Below are positions 15,869-24,336 of a stretch of DNA of 43,517 bases, one piece after another. Positions within the stretch are counted from its first letter, which is position 1; each line of letters begins with the position of its first letter. The translations under genes and the position numbers were made by a program. This DNA comes from Desulfamplus sp. (lineage in GTDB: Bacteria; Desulfobacterota; Desulfobacteria; Desulfobacterales; Desulfobacteraceae). The notes under the pieces were generated by a model. It had not been told where the DNA came from. It searched no databases and saw only the letters and a list, made by a program, of their open reading frames with translations. The stretch spans positions 1 to 43,517 of the forward strand of contig JADFZO010000017.1 in the NCBI GenBank assembly GCA_015232465.1, given 5' to 3'.

Positions 15869-17908
15869 TTAGCAATGTCTTGTTTTTAAAAATTCATAAA
15901 AAGCATCTTGAGCTTTTATCTCTTTTTCTGAATCTCTTTTTCTTATTTTGTTATCTTGATTTATGTTTAACACTCTGGCTTTTGTATTATCTAAACACTG
16001 AATCTCCAAAAATCTACGCAGCTCCTCTTTAAGCTCTTTGTTGTAGATAGGACAAGTAACCTCAACCCTTGAATCCATATTTCTGGTCATAAGATCAGCA
16101 GATGATATAAAATATTTTGGACTTCCACCATTTGCAAAGGCAAATATTCGAGCATGTTCTAAATATTTATCAACTATACTAAAAGCCTCAATATTTTCGC
16201 TTACATCTTTTAAACCTGTCTTTAAAGAGAACATGCTCCTAACAATCAATGTGATCTTTACGCCAGCAGAGCTTGCCATATAAAGATTATCAATTATCTG
16301 GGCATCAACTAAGTTGTTGAGCTTTAAAATAATATAAGCAGCTTTACCTTGCTGATGATTTTTAATCTCATTGGCAATAAAGCTGATAATCTTCTTTCTT
16401 GTCTGAAACGGAGATACAATAAGGTGTCTAAAAACTGGAGTATTATAGTTACGTCTAAAAAAACAAAATAGACTCTCAACCTCAGATGTCAACCTTTTAT
16501 CTGTTGTGAACAAAAATAGATCACTGTATATTTTGGCTGTATCTTCATTAAAATTTCCAGTTCCAATAACAGCATATCTAAAATCTTTTTTACAAGTTAT
16601 AAGGCAGAGTTTTGAGTGCACCTTTAAATCAGGTACACCAAAGATCACCTTTACCCCCTCCTCTTGAAGTCTGTTTGCCCAGATTACATTTGCCTCCTCA
16701 TCAAAACGCGCCTGAAGCTCAAGTACAACAGTAACCTTTTTGCCATTTCTCACAGCATTAATAAGTGCATTCATAACATTTGAGTGTTTTGCAGCACGAT
16801 AAAATGTCATCTTGATAGAGACAACATCTTTTTCAATAGCAGCCTCTCTGAGCAAATCTATAAGATAGTCAAATGATTGGTAACAGGTATATATTATGCT
16901 CTCCTTCTTTTTGATTGAGTCAAAAATTTTTTTATTGGGCATAATATCTTTGTGGGGAAGCTTTGGAGGTTTATTATATTGAAGATGGTTTATTCCAAAA
17001 TCAGGGAATTTGATAAAATCCTTAAAATTGTGATACCGACCACCTGGTATAATATTTTCAGCACCCTCCAATTTTAGATTTTTAGTAAAGAGCTGCAAGA
17101 ATTTTTCAGGCAGATTTAGATCATACACAAATCTTACAGGATTTCCCTCCCTACGCTGCTTTACGCTTTTTAAAATTTTTCTAATATAGCTCTCTGAAAT
17201 ATCGCTCTCAATAGCCAATTCAGCATCTCGTGTTACCTTTACAGCGTATGCCTCTACTTTAGTAAAGTTGAAGTTGCCAAATATATCAATAAGCCCCAAT
17301 CTGATCACATCATCTAAAAGCATAATATACTTTTTATCGCCTATTTGAGGCAGAGTCAAAAAACGGGATAGGCTCTCTGTTGGAACCTCAATAATTGCAA
17401 ATTTAGATTTAGCCCCTTTGTTCTGTTTTAAAATAACAGCAAGGTATAAGGTGTGATCTTTAAGATCAGGAAAATCTGTTGCCTGATCCATCATAACTGG
17501 GAAGAGTTTAGGACGTACCTCATTTTGAAAGTAATTTTTTACAAATATATCCTGCTCTGCATTTAGCTTAGTTTCATTCACAATAAAGATATTTTCACCT
17601 TCAAGTGCATACAAAATCTTCTCATAAACAGCCTCAAAACGCCTTTGAAGAGTCAGCACTCTCTCCTGAATTTCTGTTAAAACCTCTATTGGATCAAAAA
17701 ATATAATATCTTTAGCACTCTTTCCCAACTTTGATATCCGCTTTAAAACAGCAACTCTTACCCTGAAAAACTCATCTAAGTTTGAGGAGAATATCCCTAA
17801 AAAGCGTATTCGCTCAATTAATGGAACTGTTTTATCCTCAGCCTCCTGCAATACCCTCTCATTAAAAGAGAGCCAACTTATCTCTTTATTTATCAGCAGG
17901 TTGTCCAT
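15869..17908 (-). CDS. ppk1: Polyphosphate kinase 1
   Basis: Polyphosphate kinase of 679 residues from the ATG at 17908, close to the usual length (about 690). It makes polyphosphate from ATP by a phosphohistidine intermediate. The N terminus NKEISWLSFNERVLQEA and IERIRFLGIFSSNLDEFF is classic PPK1. The phosphorylated His is His431 in KVHSKLCLI, and the second catalytic His is His585 in YLEHARIFAF; both match E. coli PPK1 spacing. A GTG at 17944 and an ATG at 17929 are also in frame, but homologues begin only a few residues before the NKEISWLSF segment. The gene overlaps the end of sixA by about 23 nt, so the two are translated together. Confidence 0.95.
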   Translation of the reverse strand: MDNLLINKEISWLSFNERVLQEAEDKTVPLIERIRFLGIFSSNLDEFFRVRVAVLKRISKLGKSAKDIIFFDPIEVLTEIQERVLTLQRRFEAVYEKILYALEGENIFIVNETKLNAEQDIFVKNYFQNEVRPKLFPVMMDQATDFPDLKDHTLYLAVILKQNKGAKSKFAIIEVPTESLSRFLTLPQIGDKKYIMLLDDVIRLGLIDIFGNFNFTKVEAYAVKVTRDAELAIESDISESYIRKILKSVKQRREGNPVRFVYDLNLPEKFLQLFTKNLKLEGAENIIPGGRYHNFKDFIKFPDFGINHLQYNKPPKLPHKDIMPNKKIFDSIKKKESIIYTCYQSFDYLIDLLREAAIEKDVVSIKMTFYRAAKHSNVMNALINAVRNGKKVTVVLELQARFDEEANVIWANRLQEEGVKVIFGVPDLKVHSKLCLITCKKDFRYAVIGTGNFNEDTAKIYSDLFLFTTDKRLTSEVESLFCFFRRNYNTPVFRHLIVSPFQTRKKIISFIANEIKNHQQGKAAYIILKLNNLVDAQIIDNLYMASSAGVKITLIVRSMFSLKTGLKDVSENIEAFSIVDKYLEHARIFAFANGGSPKYFISSADLMTRNMDSRVEVTCPIYNKELKEELRRFLEIQCLDNTKARVLNINQDNKIRKRDSEKEIKAQDAFYEFLKTRHC

Positions 17909-18653
17909 CTTCTTTATTTCCACATTCATGTTCAACTGTTTCACCTATCTTTTCAGATTTTTTATCAGATTTATCAGACTTGTCAGATTTAGGCTGTTTT
18001 AGGTTTCCTGTAAAATTTTCAGCTAACCTTGTAGAGTATTTTGCAACAGATTTGATAACATTTCCAGCAGCATTAGGGTTGATATTTTTTAGTGCACTTG
18101 AGATTGATTCAGATATTTTTAATATCAAACTCTCTTCAAATCCACTCAACTCCTCAGATTTTTTAGAAGGGTATTCAACATAATTTAAAATACCACCTTG
18201 AGCCTCAATATCTCTCCATGAACTCTTATCAAAAGAAAAGGCAACAACCCCAGATTTAGGGATATTGAACTCAAAATCTTTTATTAAAGATGATGCAAAA
18301 TCGCTCAAAGATGGATTGTGCCCAAAAATAAGCACTGTGTCGTAGTTATCATCAACCTCTTTTATCAAACTTAGTAGCTTTTCTGTTTTTGGATCGTTGT
18401 AGATAAGCTCTCTAATAAGAATTTTTACTGTTGGATAGTTCAACTTTCCAGCAAAGATGTGAGCAGTTTCAAAGGCTCTATTTGCAGGGCTTGATATAAA
18501 TAGAGGGTTGCCTAAAAGATTACATTTTATCTTTTCAGCCATCTTTTTTGCATCTTTTATCCCCTTTTTAATAAGAGGACGTGGAAAATCAGAGTCATAC
18601 TCTCCTTGCAGGGGTGCGGCTTTTGCGTGTCTTACTAAAATTAAGTTTTTCAT
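17886..18653 (-). CDS. SixA-like histidine phosphatase with charged C-terminal tail
   Basis: Histidine phosphatase superfamily protein of 255 residues. The N terminus LILVRHAKA holds the RHA catalytic motif (Arg8, His9), and later GHNPSLSDFASSL supplies the second catalytic His, as in SixA. SixA enzymes are about 160 residues; the extra 90 here begin after the domain with SESISSALKNINPNAAGNVIKS and end in a Lys/Asp/Ser tail that includes SDKSDKSDKKSEK. As the first gene of the polyphosphate operon it could act on phosphohistidine or on polyphosphate-linked targets, which I cannot tell. The basic tail might contact polyphosphate (inference). Confidence 0.82.
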   Translation of the reverse strand: MKNLILVRHAKAAPLQGEYDSDFPRPLIKKGIKDAKKMAEKIKCNLLGNPLFISSPANRAFETAHIFAGKLNYPTVKILIRELIYNDPKTEKLLSLIKEVDDNYDTVLIFGHNPSLSDFASSLIKDFEFNIPKSGVVAFSFDKSSWRDIEAQGGILNYVEYPSKKSEELSGFEESLILKISESISSALKNINPNAAGNVIKSVAKYSTRLAENFTGNLKQPKSDKSDKSDKKSEKIGETVEHECGNKEDGQPADK

Positions 18654-18717
18654 TGTGAAGTTCCTTAAAAAAGGTTTTGGTAAAAAATAGGGTGATATTT
18701 TAGTTGGAATTTAAGCT

Positions 18718-18785
18718 ATTATAGTGAAACATTTTTACACTCTAAATGTTAGACAGGTGTTAGAAATATGTTAGTATTTGGTTAG
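18718..18785 (-). promoter_or_regulatory. Polyphosphate operon promoter with four 11-bp-spaced direct repeats (Pho-box candidate)
   Basis: On the minus strand the -10 TATAAT (18723 to 18718) and a -35 TTTAGA (18746 to 18741) are separated by exactly 17 bp. Directly upstream, abutting the -35, are CTAACA units whose plus-strand forms are TGTTAG at 18747-18752, 18758-18763 and 18769-18774, then GGTTAG at 18780-18785. All are spaced by 11 bp, one helical turn. This is the layout of PhoB/PhoP-type operators, though the hexamer matches the Gram-positive/cyanobacterial style (TTAACA, CTTAACC) better than E. coli CTGTCAT. Confidence 0.65.
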
Positions 18786-18925
18786 GAACAATAAAAGCCA
18801 TTTAAATTTAAAATGCAATTATGTGGCAAACTTTTTGGTGAACAGAGGCTAAGTTTAATGGTATATGGTTTTTAAACAATCAAAAATACTAAATTTTACG
18901 CACCACCCAAAAGGTCTATTAAAAA

Positions 18926-21238
18926 ATGAGAAATCTAAAAATACCTGTTGTGGTATCAGGCTTGGTTGTAACTATCTTGGCGGTTATGCTCTACCTTGCA
19001 GAACCCTACTCTGTAAGAATAATTGATAGAAGGTTGTATGATATATGTTGTCAATTATCACTCTTAAACTCTAAAAGCTCAAATCAAGAAGAGGGGGTAA
19101 TAAAAGGCAAAGATGGGTCATATTCAGCAGTTATTGTTGATATTGATGAGTATAGCCTTGATAAATTTGGTCAATGGTCTTGGCCCCGCTACCGTGTAGC
19201 AGAGCTTATCAATAAAATTCATGATGCTGGCTCTGCTGCAATTGGCATTGATATTGTGTTTGCAGAGCCAGATAGAACATCGCCTATTGAGATTCAGAAG
19301 GCTATAAAAGAAAATTTCAACATTGATCTTACATTTTCTGATCTTTCGCAGAGCCTTATTGAATCGTATAAACTTATGGATAACGATGCCTTGCTTGCAC
19401 AGGCGATTATTAAATCATCAGCCACCCTTGGTTACTACTTTAATTTTGCAAGCCAGCCAGCCACAAACAATAAAAACTCTCAAATAGCCTCATCTTATAT
19501 TCCGCAGCTTATTGCAAATATTGAGTTTAAAATAGGTAGTGATCCTGATGCAATTTTTAACTATATTTTCAAGGCATCTGATATTTTAGCACCTATTCCA
19601 GAGCTTTTAAGCAGTGATAAAAAGTATGCTGGTTTTATGAACACACTTTCAGATGAAGATGGAATTTTAAGGCGAACTCCTCTTTTTATATCGTGGAATG
19701 GCAAACTATATACCCAACTTGCTTTAGCCACTCTGTTACAATCACTAAGCAAAAAGGGGGCTTACGAGCCAATTATAAAGCTCTATGAAAACGGCATTGA
19801 ATCTATTAGCATTGGCAACACAACCATACCGTTAGAGCGTAACGGCTCAATGCTTTTGAACTATCGAGGTGCTTCACACACATTTCCATACATCTCTGCT
19901 GCTAAAATACTTGAAAACAGCGTGGATATAAGCAGATTAAAAGATAAAATTGTGTTTATTGGCAGTTCAGCTTCAGGATTAAAAGATATTAGAATGTCCC
20001 CGTTTGATCACGATTTTCCAGGTGTTGAGGTTCATGCCACAATTGTTGATAACATCATAAAGGGGGATTTTATCTTACGCCCAGATTGGGCATCTGCCCT
20101 TGAGCTTATTTTGACCATTTTATGCGGCATTTATACCACCCTTCTTATTGGTTGGTCTGGTGCTTGGACAACTTTAATAATAAGTTTAGCTGTCAGCAGC
20201 ACTATGCTGATAAGTAGTTTGTCAATATTAAGTAGCGGTCTATTTGAAATTAGCCATCATATATGGATATCTCCTCTATTTCCCTTACTTACGCTATCAA
20301 TAAACTTTGCAATACTAAATCTTGTCAAATATGGGTTATCTGAAAAAGATAAGAGATTTTACAAATCAGCATTTGGTCATTATGTCTCTAAAGCTGTGGT
20401 AAATCAGATAATTGAATCACCAGAGACATTTAATTTAGATGGTGAGGAGAAAGATATAACTCTGCTATTTTCTGATATACGCGACTTTTCATCAATCTCT
20501 GAAACCTTATCGCCATCACAGGTTAGCAGCCTTTTGCACAAATATTTTACACCAATAACAAAAATAGTTATCAACCATCATGGCACTTTAGATAAATTTA
20601 TAGGCGATGCCATGATGTGCTTTTGGAATGCCCCTATAAATGTTGAGAACCATAAATCTTTAGCATTAAACACAGCTATAAAGATTATTGATAAACTCGA
20701 TGCTTTGAGCCGAGAATTTGAAAAAGATTACGGTGTTAAGATTAAAACAGGTTTTGGGATTCACTCTGGAGTTTGTCGTGTGGGCAATATGGGTTCAGCA
20801 GATCTTTTTGACTACACAGCTATTGGAGATAATGTAAATATTGCCTCAAGACTTGAGGGGCTTACCAAATTTTATGGCGTTAATATCCTATTTAGCCAAG
20901 TTATGATACCAGATAATCAAAAGGATATGCTGATTCAATATGTTGATAGGGTAAGGGTTAAAGGGAAATTTGCTCCAATTAATATCTACACACTCCATTT
21001 AGTAAAAACTGGTGTTGAGTACGCTTTTATAAAAAATGAGATTGACCAATACAATTATGCCATTGAGCTTTATAAAAAAAGAGACTTTAAATTTGCTTTA
21101 GAGGCACTATCATTGCTTAATGGCAAACAAAGTGGCATGTCACAGCTCTACTCTATCTACAAAAGGCGGGCTGTGGAGTTTAACAGCACCCCGCCAGACG
21201 ATAAATGGGACGGGGTTTTTAACCATACATCAAAATAA
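18926..21238 (+). CDS. CHASE2-domain adenylate cyclase (class III)
   Basis: Membrane adenylate cyclase of 770 residues. A first membrane helix (about 8-25) is followed by an extracytoplasmic CHASE2 sensing domain (DIDEYSLDKFGQWSWPR, IGIDIVFAEPDR, with GSSASGLKDI near its end). About three membrane helices (about 385-475) lead to a cytoplasmic class III cyclase domain from about residue 505. Catalytic features are intact: the metal Asp in LLFSDIRDFSS, KFIGDAMMCFWN with the second Asp, and LFDYTAIGDNVNIASRLEG with the adenine-binding Asp and the Asn/Arg pair. It should make cAMP in response to an unknown external signal. It is divergent from the polyphosphate operon, with 272 nt between starts. 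The ribosome site is AAAGGT before the ATG. Confidence 0.93.
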   Translation: MRNLKIPVVVSGLVVTILAVMLYLAEPYSVRIIDRRLYDICCQLSLLNSKSSNQEEGVIKGKDGSYSAVIVDIDEYSLDKFGQWSWPRYRVAELINKIHDAGSAAIGIDIVFAEPDRTSPIEIQKAIKENFNIDLTFSDLSQSLIESYKLMDNDALLAQAIIKSSATLGYYFNFASQPATNNKNSQIASSYIPQLIANIEFKIGSDPDAIFNYIFKASDILAPIPELLSSDKKYAGFMNTLSDEDGILRRTPLFISWNGKLYTQLALATLLQSLSKKGAYEPIIKLYENGIESISIGNTTIPLERNGSMLLNYRGASHTFPYISAAKILENSVDISRLKDKIVFIGSSASGLKDIRMSPFDHDFPGVEVHATIVDNIIKGDFILRPDWASALELILTILCGIYTTLLIGWSGAWTTLIISLAVSSTMLISSLSILSSGLFEISHHIWISPLFPLLTLSINFAILNLVKYGLSEKDKRFYKSAFGHYVSKAVVNQIIESPETFNLDGEEKDITLLFSDIRDFSSISETLSPSQVSSLLHKYFTPITKIVINHHGTLDKFIGDAMMCFWNAPINVENHKSLALNTAIKIIDKLDALSREFEKDYGVKIKTGFGIHSGVCRVGNMGSADLFDYTAIGDNVNIASRLEGLTKFYGVNILFSQVMIPDNQKDMLIQYVDRVRVKGKFAPINIYTLHLVKTGVEYAFIKNEIDQYNYAIELYKKRDFKFALEALSLLNGKQSGMSQLYSIYKRRAVEFNSTPPDDKWDGVFNHTSK

Positions 21239-21260
21239 TTTATTGCAATCATGTAGGGGA

Positions 21261-22229
21261 CTACTTCTGTTTTACGACTGATTCTTCTACTACAACTGGC
21301 TCTACCAATCTTGCAACCTCACTTTTTGATCTATGTTGACTTAAAAATATACCCAAAAATATCACCACACATGCAGCATACTGCTGTAAATTTAGCCTCT
21401 CATTTAAGACAACCATACCTAAAATAAGTGAAAATATGGGAATCAAATTTATAAATGCCGATGCCTGCCCCGCTGGAATCCTGCTAACGCCAAAATTAAA
21501 CAGAGCATAAGCCCCTAAAGTAACTGCTGCCCCTAAATAGATTACAGAGAGCGTTGGCAAAAGTGCGATTGAGTCAGGCAGATTGGTTGATGGAAAAAAT
21601 AGCATAGGAAAATAGAAGATAGCCCCTCCAAATGCCTGAAGTGCTGTTAGAAAAAATGGGGAGTAACCTCGTTGAGTCAATTTTTTAAGGCAGATGGTGT
21701 ATCCAGCAGCACACACCATAGCTATAAACTCAAAAAGGTTGCCAAGTGGAGGATTAGGGGCATTTTCTGCAACATCTCCGCTAAAACTGAGCCAGCACGC
21801 CCCAAATACGGAAATTGTAAGTCCTGCCAACACCTTTTCTGTAAGTCTCTCTTTTAACACAAAAAATGCAACCACAGAGACTAAAAGAGGCATGATTGCT
21901 GTTATCATACCAACCTGCGATGCTGTTGTTAGCTCTAATGCTTTAGCCTCAAATATAAAATATAGACAAGGCTCGCAGATCACCATTGCAAGAATCCACC
22001 TTATATCTGAATAGAAATTACCCTCTTTAAGAGCACTATTTTTTAAAATTCCTCTAAAAATTGTTGCAAGAATTATAAATGAAAGGCTACCCACAGCCAT
22101 TCTACTAAAAATAACAACCATTGGGTGGTATCCTTGAAATGCAATTTTAAGGGCAACAAAAGAGCTTGACCATATTACAGTGGCAAGCAGCAGACTAATA
22201 TAGGGCAAAATTGGATTTTCTCGGCTCAT
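21261..22229 (-). CDS. EamA/DMT-family transporter
   Basis: Integral inner-membrane protein of 322 residues with ten predicted membrane helices in two EamA repeats (about 1-150 and 160-300). Typical motifs are ATVIWSSSFVALK in helix 1 and ASAFINLIPIFSLILG in the second repeat; the conserved FVLKERLTEKV and LNERLNLQQY ends of each repeat are visible. DMT transporters export amino acids, metabolites or drugs; the substrate cannot be read from sequence. The start chosen is the ATG at 22229, matching the usual short lead before helix 1. An upstream in-frame TTG at 22262 has no better ribosome site. It lies downstream of glnA but behind that gene's terminator. Confidence 0.88.
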   Translation of the reverse strand: MSRENPILPYISLLLATVIWSSSFVALKIAFQGYHPMVVIFSRMAVGSLSFIILATIFRGILKNSALKEGNFYSDIRWILAMVICEPCLYFIFEAKALELTTASQVGMITAIMPLLVSVVAFFVLKERLTEKVLAGLTISVFGACWLSFSGDVAENAPNPPLGNLFEFIAMVCAAGYTICLKKLTQRGYSPFFLTALQAFGGAIFYFPMLFFPSTNLPDSIALLPTLSVIYLGAAVTLGAYALFNFGVSRIPAGQASAFINLIPIFSLILGMVVLNERLNLQQYAACVVIFLGIFLSQHRSKSEVARLVEPVVVEESVVKQK

Positions 22230-22299
22230 GGATATTTTCTTTTTATATAAATGGGTTAACAAGTTCTCTGCTTTTATCTACTCATGCCATGCTAATAAA

Positions 22300-22332
22300 A
22301 AAAATAGGCAGGGTCAACCCCTGCCTATTTTT
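22300..22332 (-). terminator. Rho-independent terminator downstream of glnA
   Basis: AAAAATAGGCAGGG (22300-22313) and CCCTGCCTATTTTT (22319-22332) form a 14-bp perfect stem with a 5-nt loop. On the minus strand the stem is followed by a T tract. It lies about 75 nt past the glnA stop and ends the glnD-glnB-glnA unit. A-rich and T-rich flanks make it work in both directions. Confidence 0.9.
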
Positions 22333-22408
22333 AATCTTTTTAATCTAAATTTTTACAACCTAAAACACTATAAAGCAAAACTATAAAACAACAACCTAAA
22401 GGGAAGAG

Positions 22409-23821
22409 TTATATGTCGTAATAGAGATAGAACTCATAAGGATGTGGACGGCTATTTACTGGTGTAAGCTCATTTTCTCTTTTGTATGCAATCCATTTTT
22501 CAATAACATCTTTTGTAAAAACATCGCCTTTGAGCAAGAACTCACAATCTTTTTCAAGTGCATCAAGAGCCTCACCAAGTGAACCAGGTGCAGATGGAAT
22601 CCCTGCAAGCTCCTCTGGTGGAAGATCATAGATGTTCTTATCCATAGGGTCGCCTGGATCAATTTTGTTCTGTATTCCATCAACCATTGCCATTGTCATT
22701 GCTGCAAATGCAAGATAACCATTGCATGATGGGTCTGGAGTTCTAAACTCAATACGCTTTGCAGATGGAGAGCTTGAATACATAGGAATTCTTATAGATG
22801 CACTTCTATTACGGCTTGAGTATGCAAGGTTAATAGGAGCCTCAAAACCAGGAACAAGGCGTTTATAAGAGTTTGTAGTTGGATTTGTGATTGCACAAAG
22901 AGCTTTGCAGTTTTTGATTATACCGCCAATTGCATAGAGTGCCTCTTGAGATAACCCAGCATATTTATTACCAGCAAATGTATTTTTTCCATCTTTCCAG
23001 ATACTTAAATGGGTGTGCATACCAGTTCCATTGTCCCCATAAAGAGGTTTTGGCATAAAGGTTACACTGTTGTTATACTTTGCAGCCACATTTTTAAGCA
23101 CATACTTAAACCAAGCAAGTTTATCGCCCATCTCCAAAAGTTTGCTAAATCTAAGATCAATTTCACACTGTCCAGCAGTTGCAACCTCATGGTGCTGACA
23201 CTCCATCTCAATGCCCATATCCTCAAGAGTCATAAGCATTTCAGTTCTCATATCCTGATACTTATCAGAAGGAGGAAGTGGATAATAGCCATGTTTATGG
23301 CGAATTTTATATCCAGTATTTGGCATCTCATCACGCCCTGAGTTCCAGATAGCTTCATCAGAATCTAACTCATAAAAGGCTGCATTTGACTCAGCACCAT
23401 AACGAACATCGCTAAAGATAAAGAACTCTGGCTCAGGTCCTACAAAAACACTATCTCCAATACCACTGCTTTTGATATACTGCTCAACCTTTTTTGCAAT
23501 GTGGCGTGGGTCTCTTGTGTATGCAGCTCCAGTAATTGGGTCTTTTATATCGCCTATGATTGCAAGAGTTGGCTGTTTAAAAAATGGATCCATCTTGGCT
23601 GTGGTGGCATCTGGAATAACTATCATGTCGCTGTTGTTAATATCTTGCCATGCTCTCATACTTGAGCCGTCAAATCCAAATCCATCTTCAAATGAGGATT
23701 CTGAAACTTCAGATGCTGGAACTGTAAAGTGCTGCCATGTTCCGGGAAAATCCATATACCTAATATCAACCATTCTAATTTTTTCTTCTTTAATCTTTGC
23801 AACTATACTTGCTGGTGTCAT
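22409..23821 (-). CDS. glnA: Glutamine synthetase type I
   Basis: Type I glutamine synthetase of 470 residues, forming glutamine from glutamate, ammonia and ATP as a cytoplasmic dodecamer. GFDGSSMRAWQDI is near the N terminus, EPEFF gives metal-binding glutamates, and NGTGMHTHLSIW and SRNRSASIRIP are the nucleotide and ammonia regions. The adenylylation site KNIYDLPPEE places the Tyr at residue 398, equivalent to E. coli Tyr397, so the enzyme is probably the adenylylated GSI-beta form. AAGGA lies about 10 nt before the ATG at 23821. It follows glnB by 94 nt. glnE is not in the window. Confidence 0.97.
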   Translation of the reverse strand: MTPASIVAKIKEEKIRMVDIRYMDFPGTWQHFTVPASEVSESSFEDGFGFDGSSMRAWQDINNSDMIVIPDATTAKMDPFFKQPTLAIIGDIKDPITGAAYTRDPRHIAKKVEQYIKSSGIGDSVFVGPEPEFFIFSDVRYGAESNAAFYELDSDEAIWNSGRDEMPNTGYKIRHKHGYYPLPPSDKYQDMRTEMLMTLEDMGIEMECQHHEVATAGQCEIDLRFSKLLEMGDKLAWFKYVLKNVAAKYNNSVTFMPKPLYGDNGTGMHTHLSIWKDGKNTFAGNKYAGLSQEALYAIGGIIKNCKALCAITNPTTNSYKRLVPGFEAPINLAYSSRNRSASIRIPMYSSSPSAKRIEFRTPDPSCNGYLAFAAMTMAMVDGIQNKIDPGDPMDKNIYDLPPEELAGIPSAPGSLGEALDALEKDCEFLLKGDVFTKDVIEKWIAYKRENELTPVNSRPHPYEFYLYYDI

Positions 23822-23915
23822 TTTAACAAATCCTTTTTGTAATTAGTTTTAAGTTTGATCTAATTAATACTATTTTTTAATACGACTTTACGATTATTTT
23901 AAATTGTCCAATAAG

Positions 23916-24275
<360 letters not shown>

Positions 24276-24336
24276 TTAATGTTATATTTATTATGATAAC
24301 TTTTTGGCTAAACATCCTAATTTTAAAGCTTTGGTC

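Noticed and set aside
18833-18848. TGGCAAACTTTTTGGT as a sigma-54 promoter for the adenylate cyclase
   Set aside because: The -24 GG is present, but the -12 element has GG in place of the essential GC, so the match is not acceptable.
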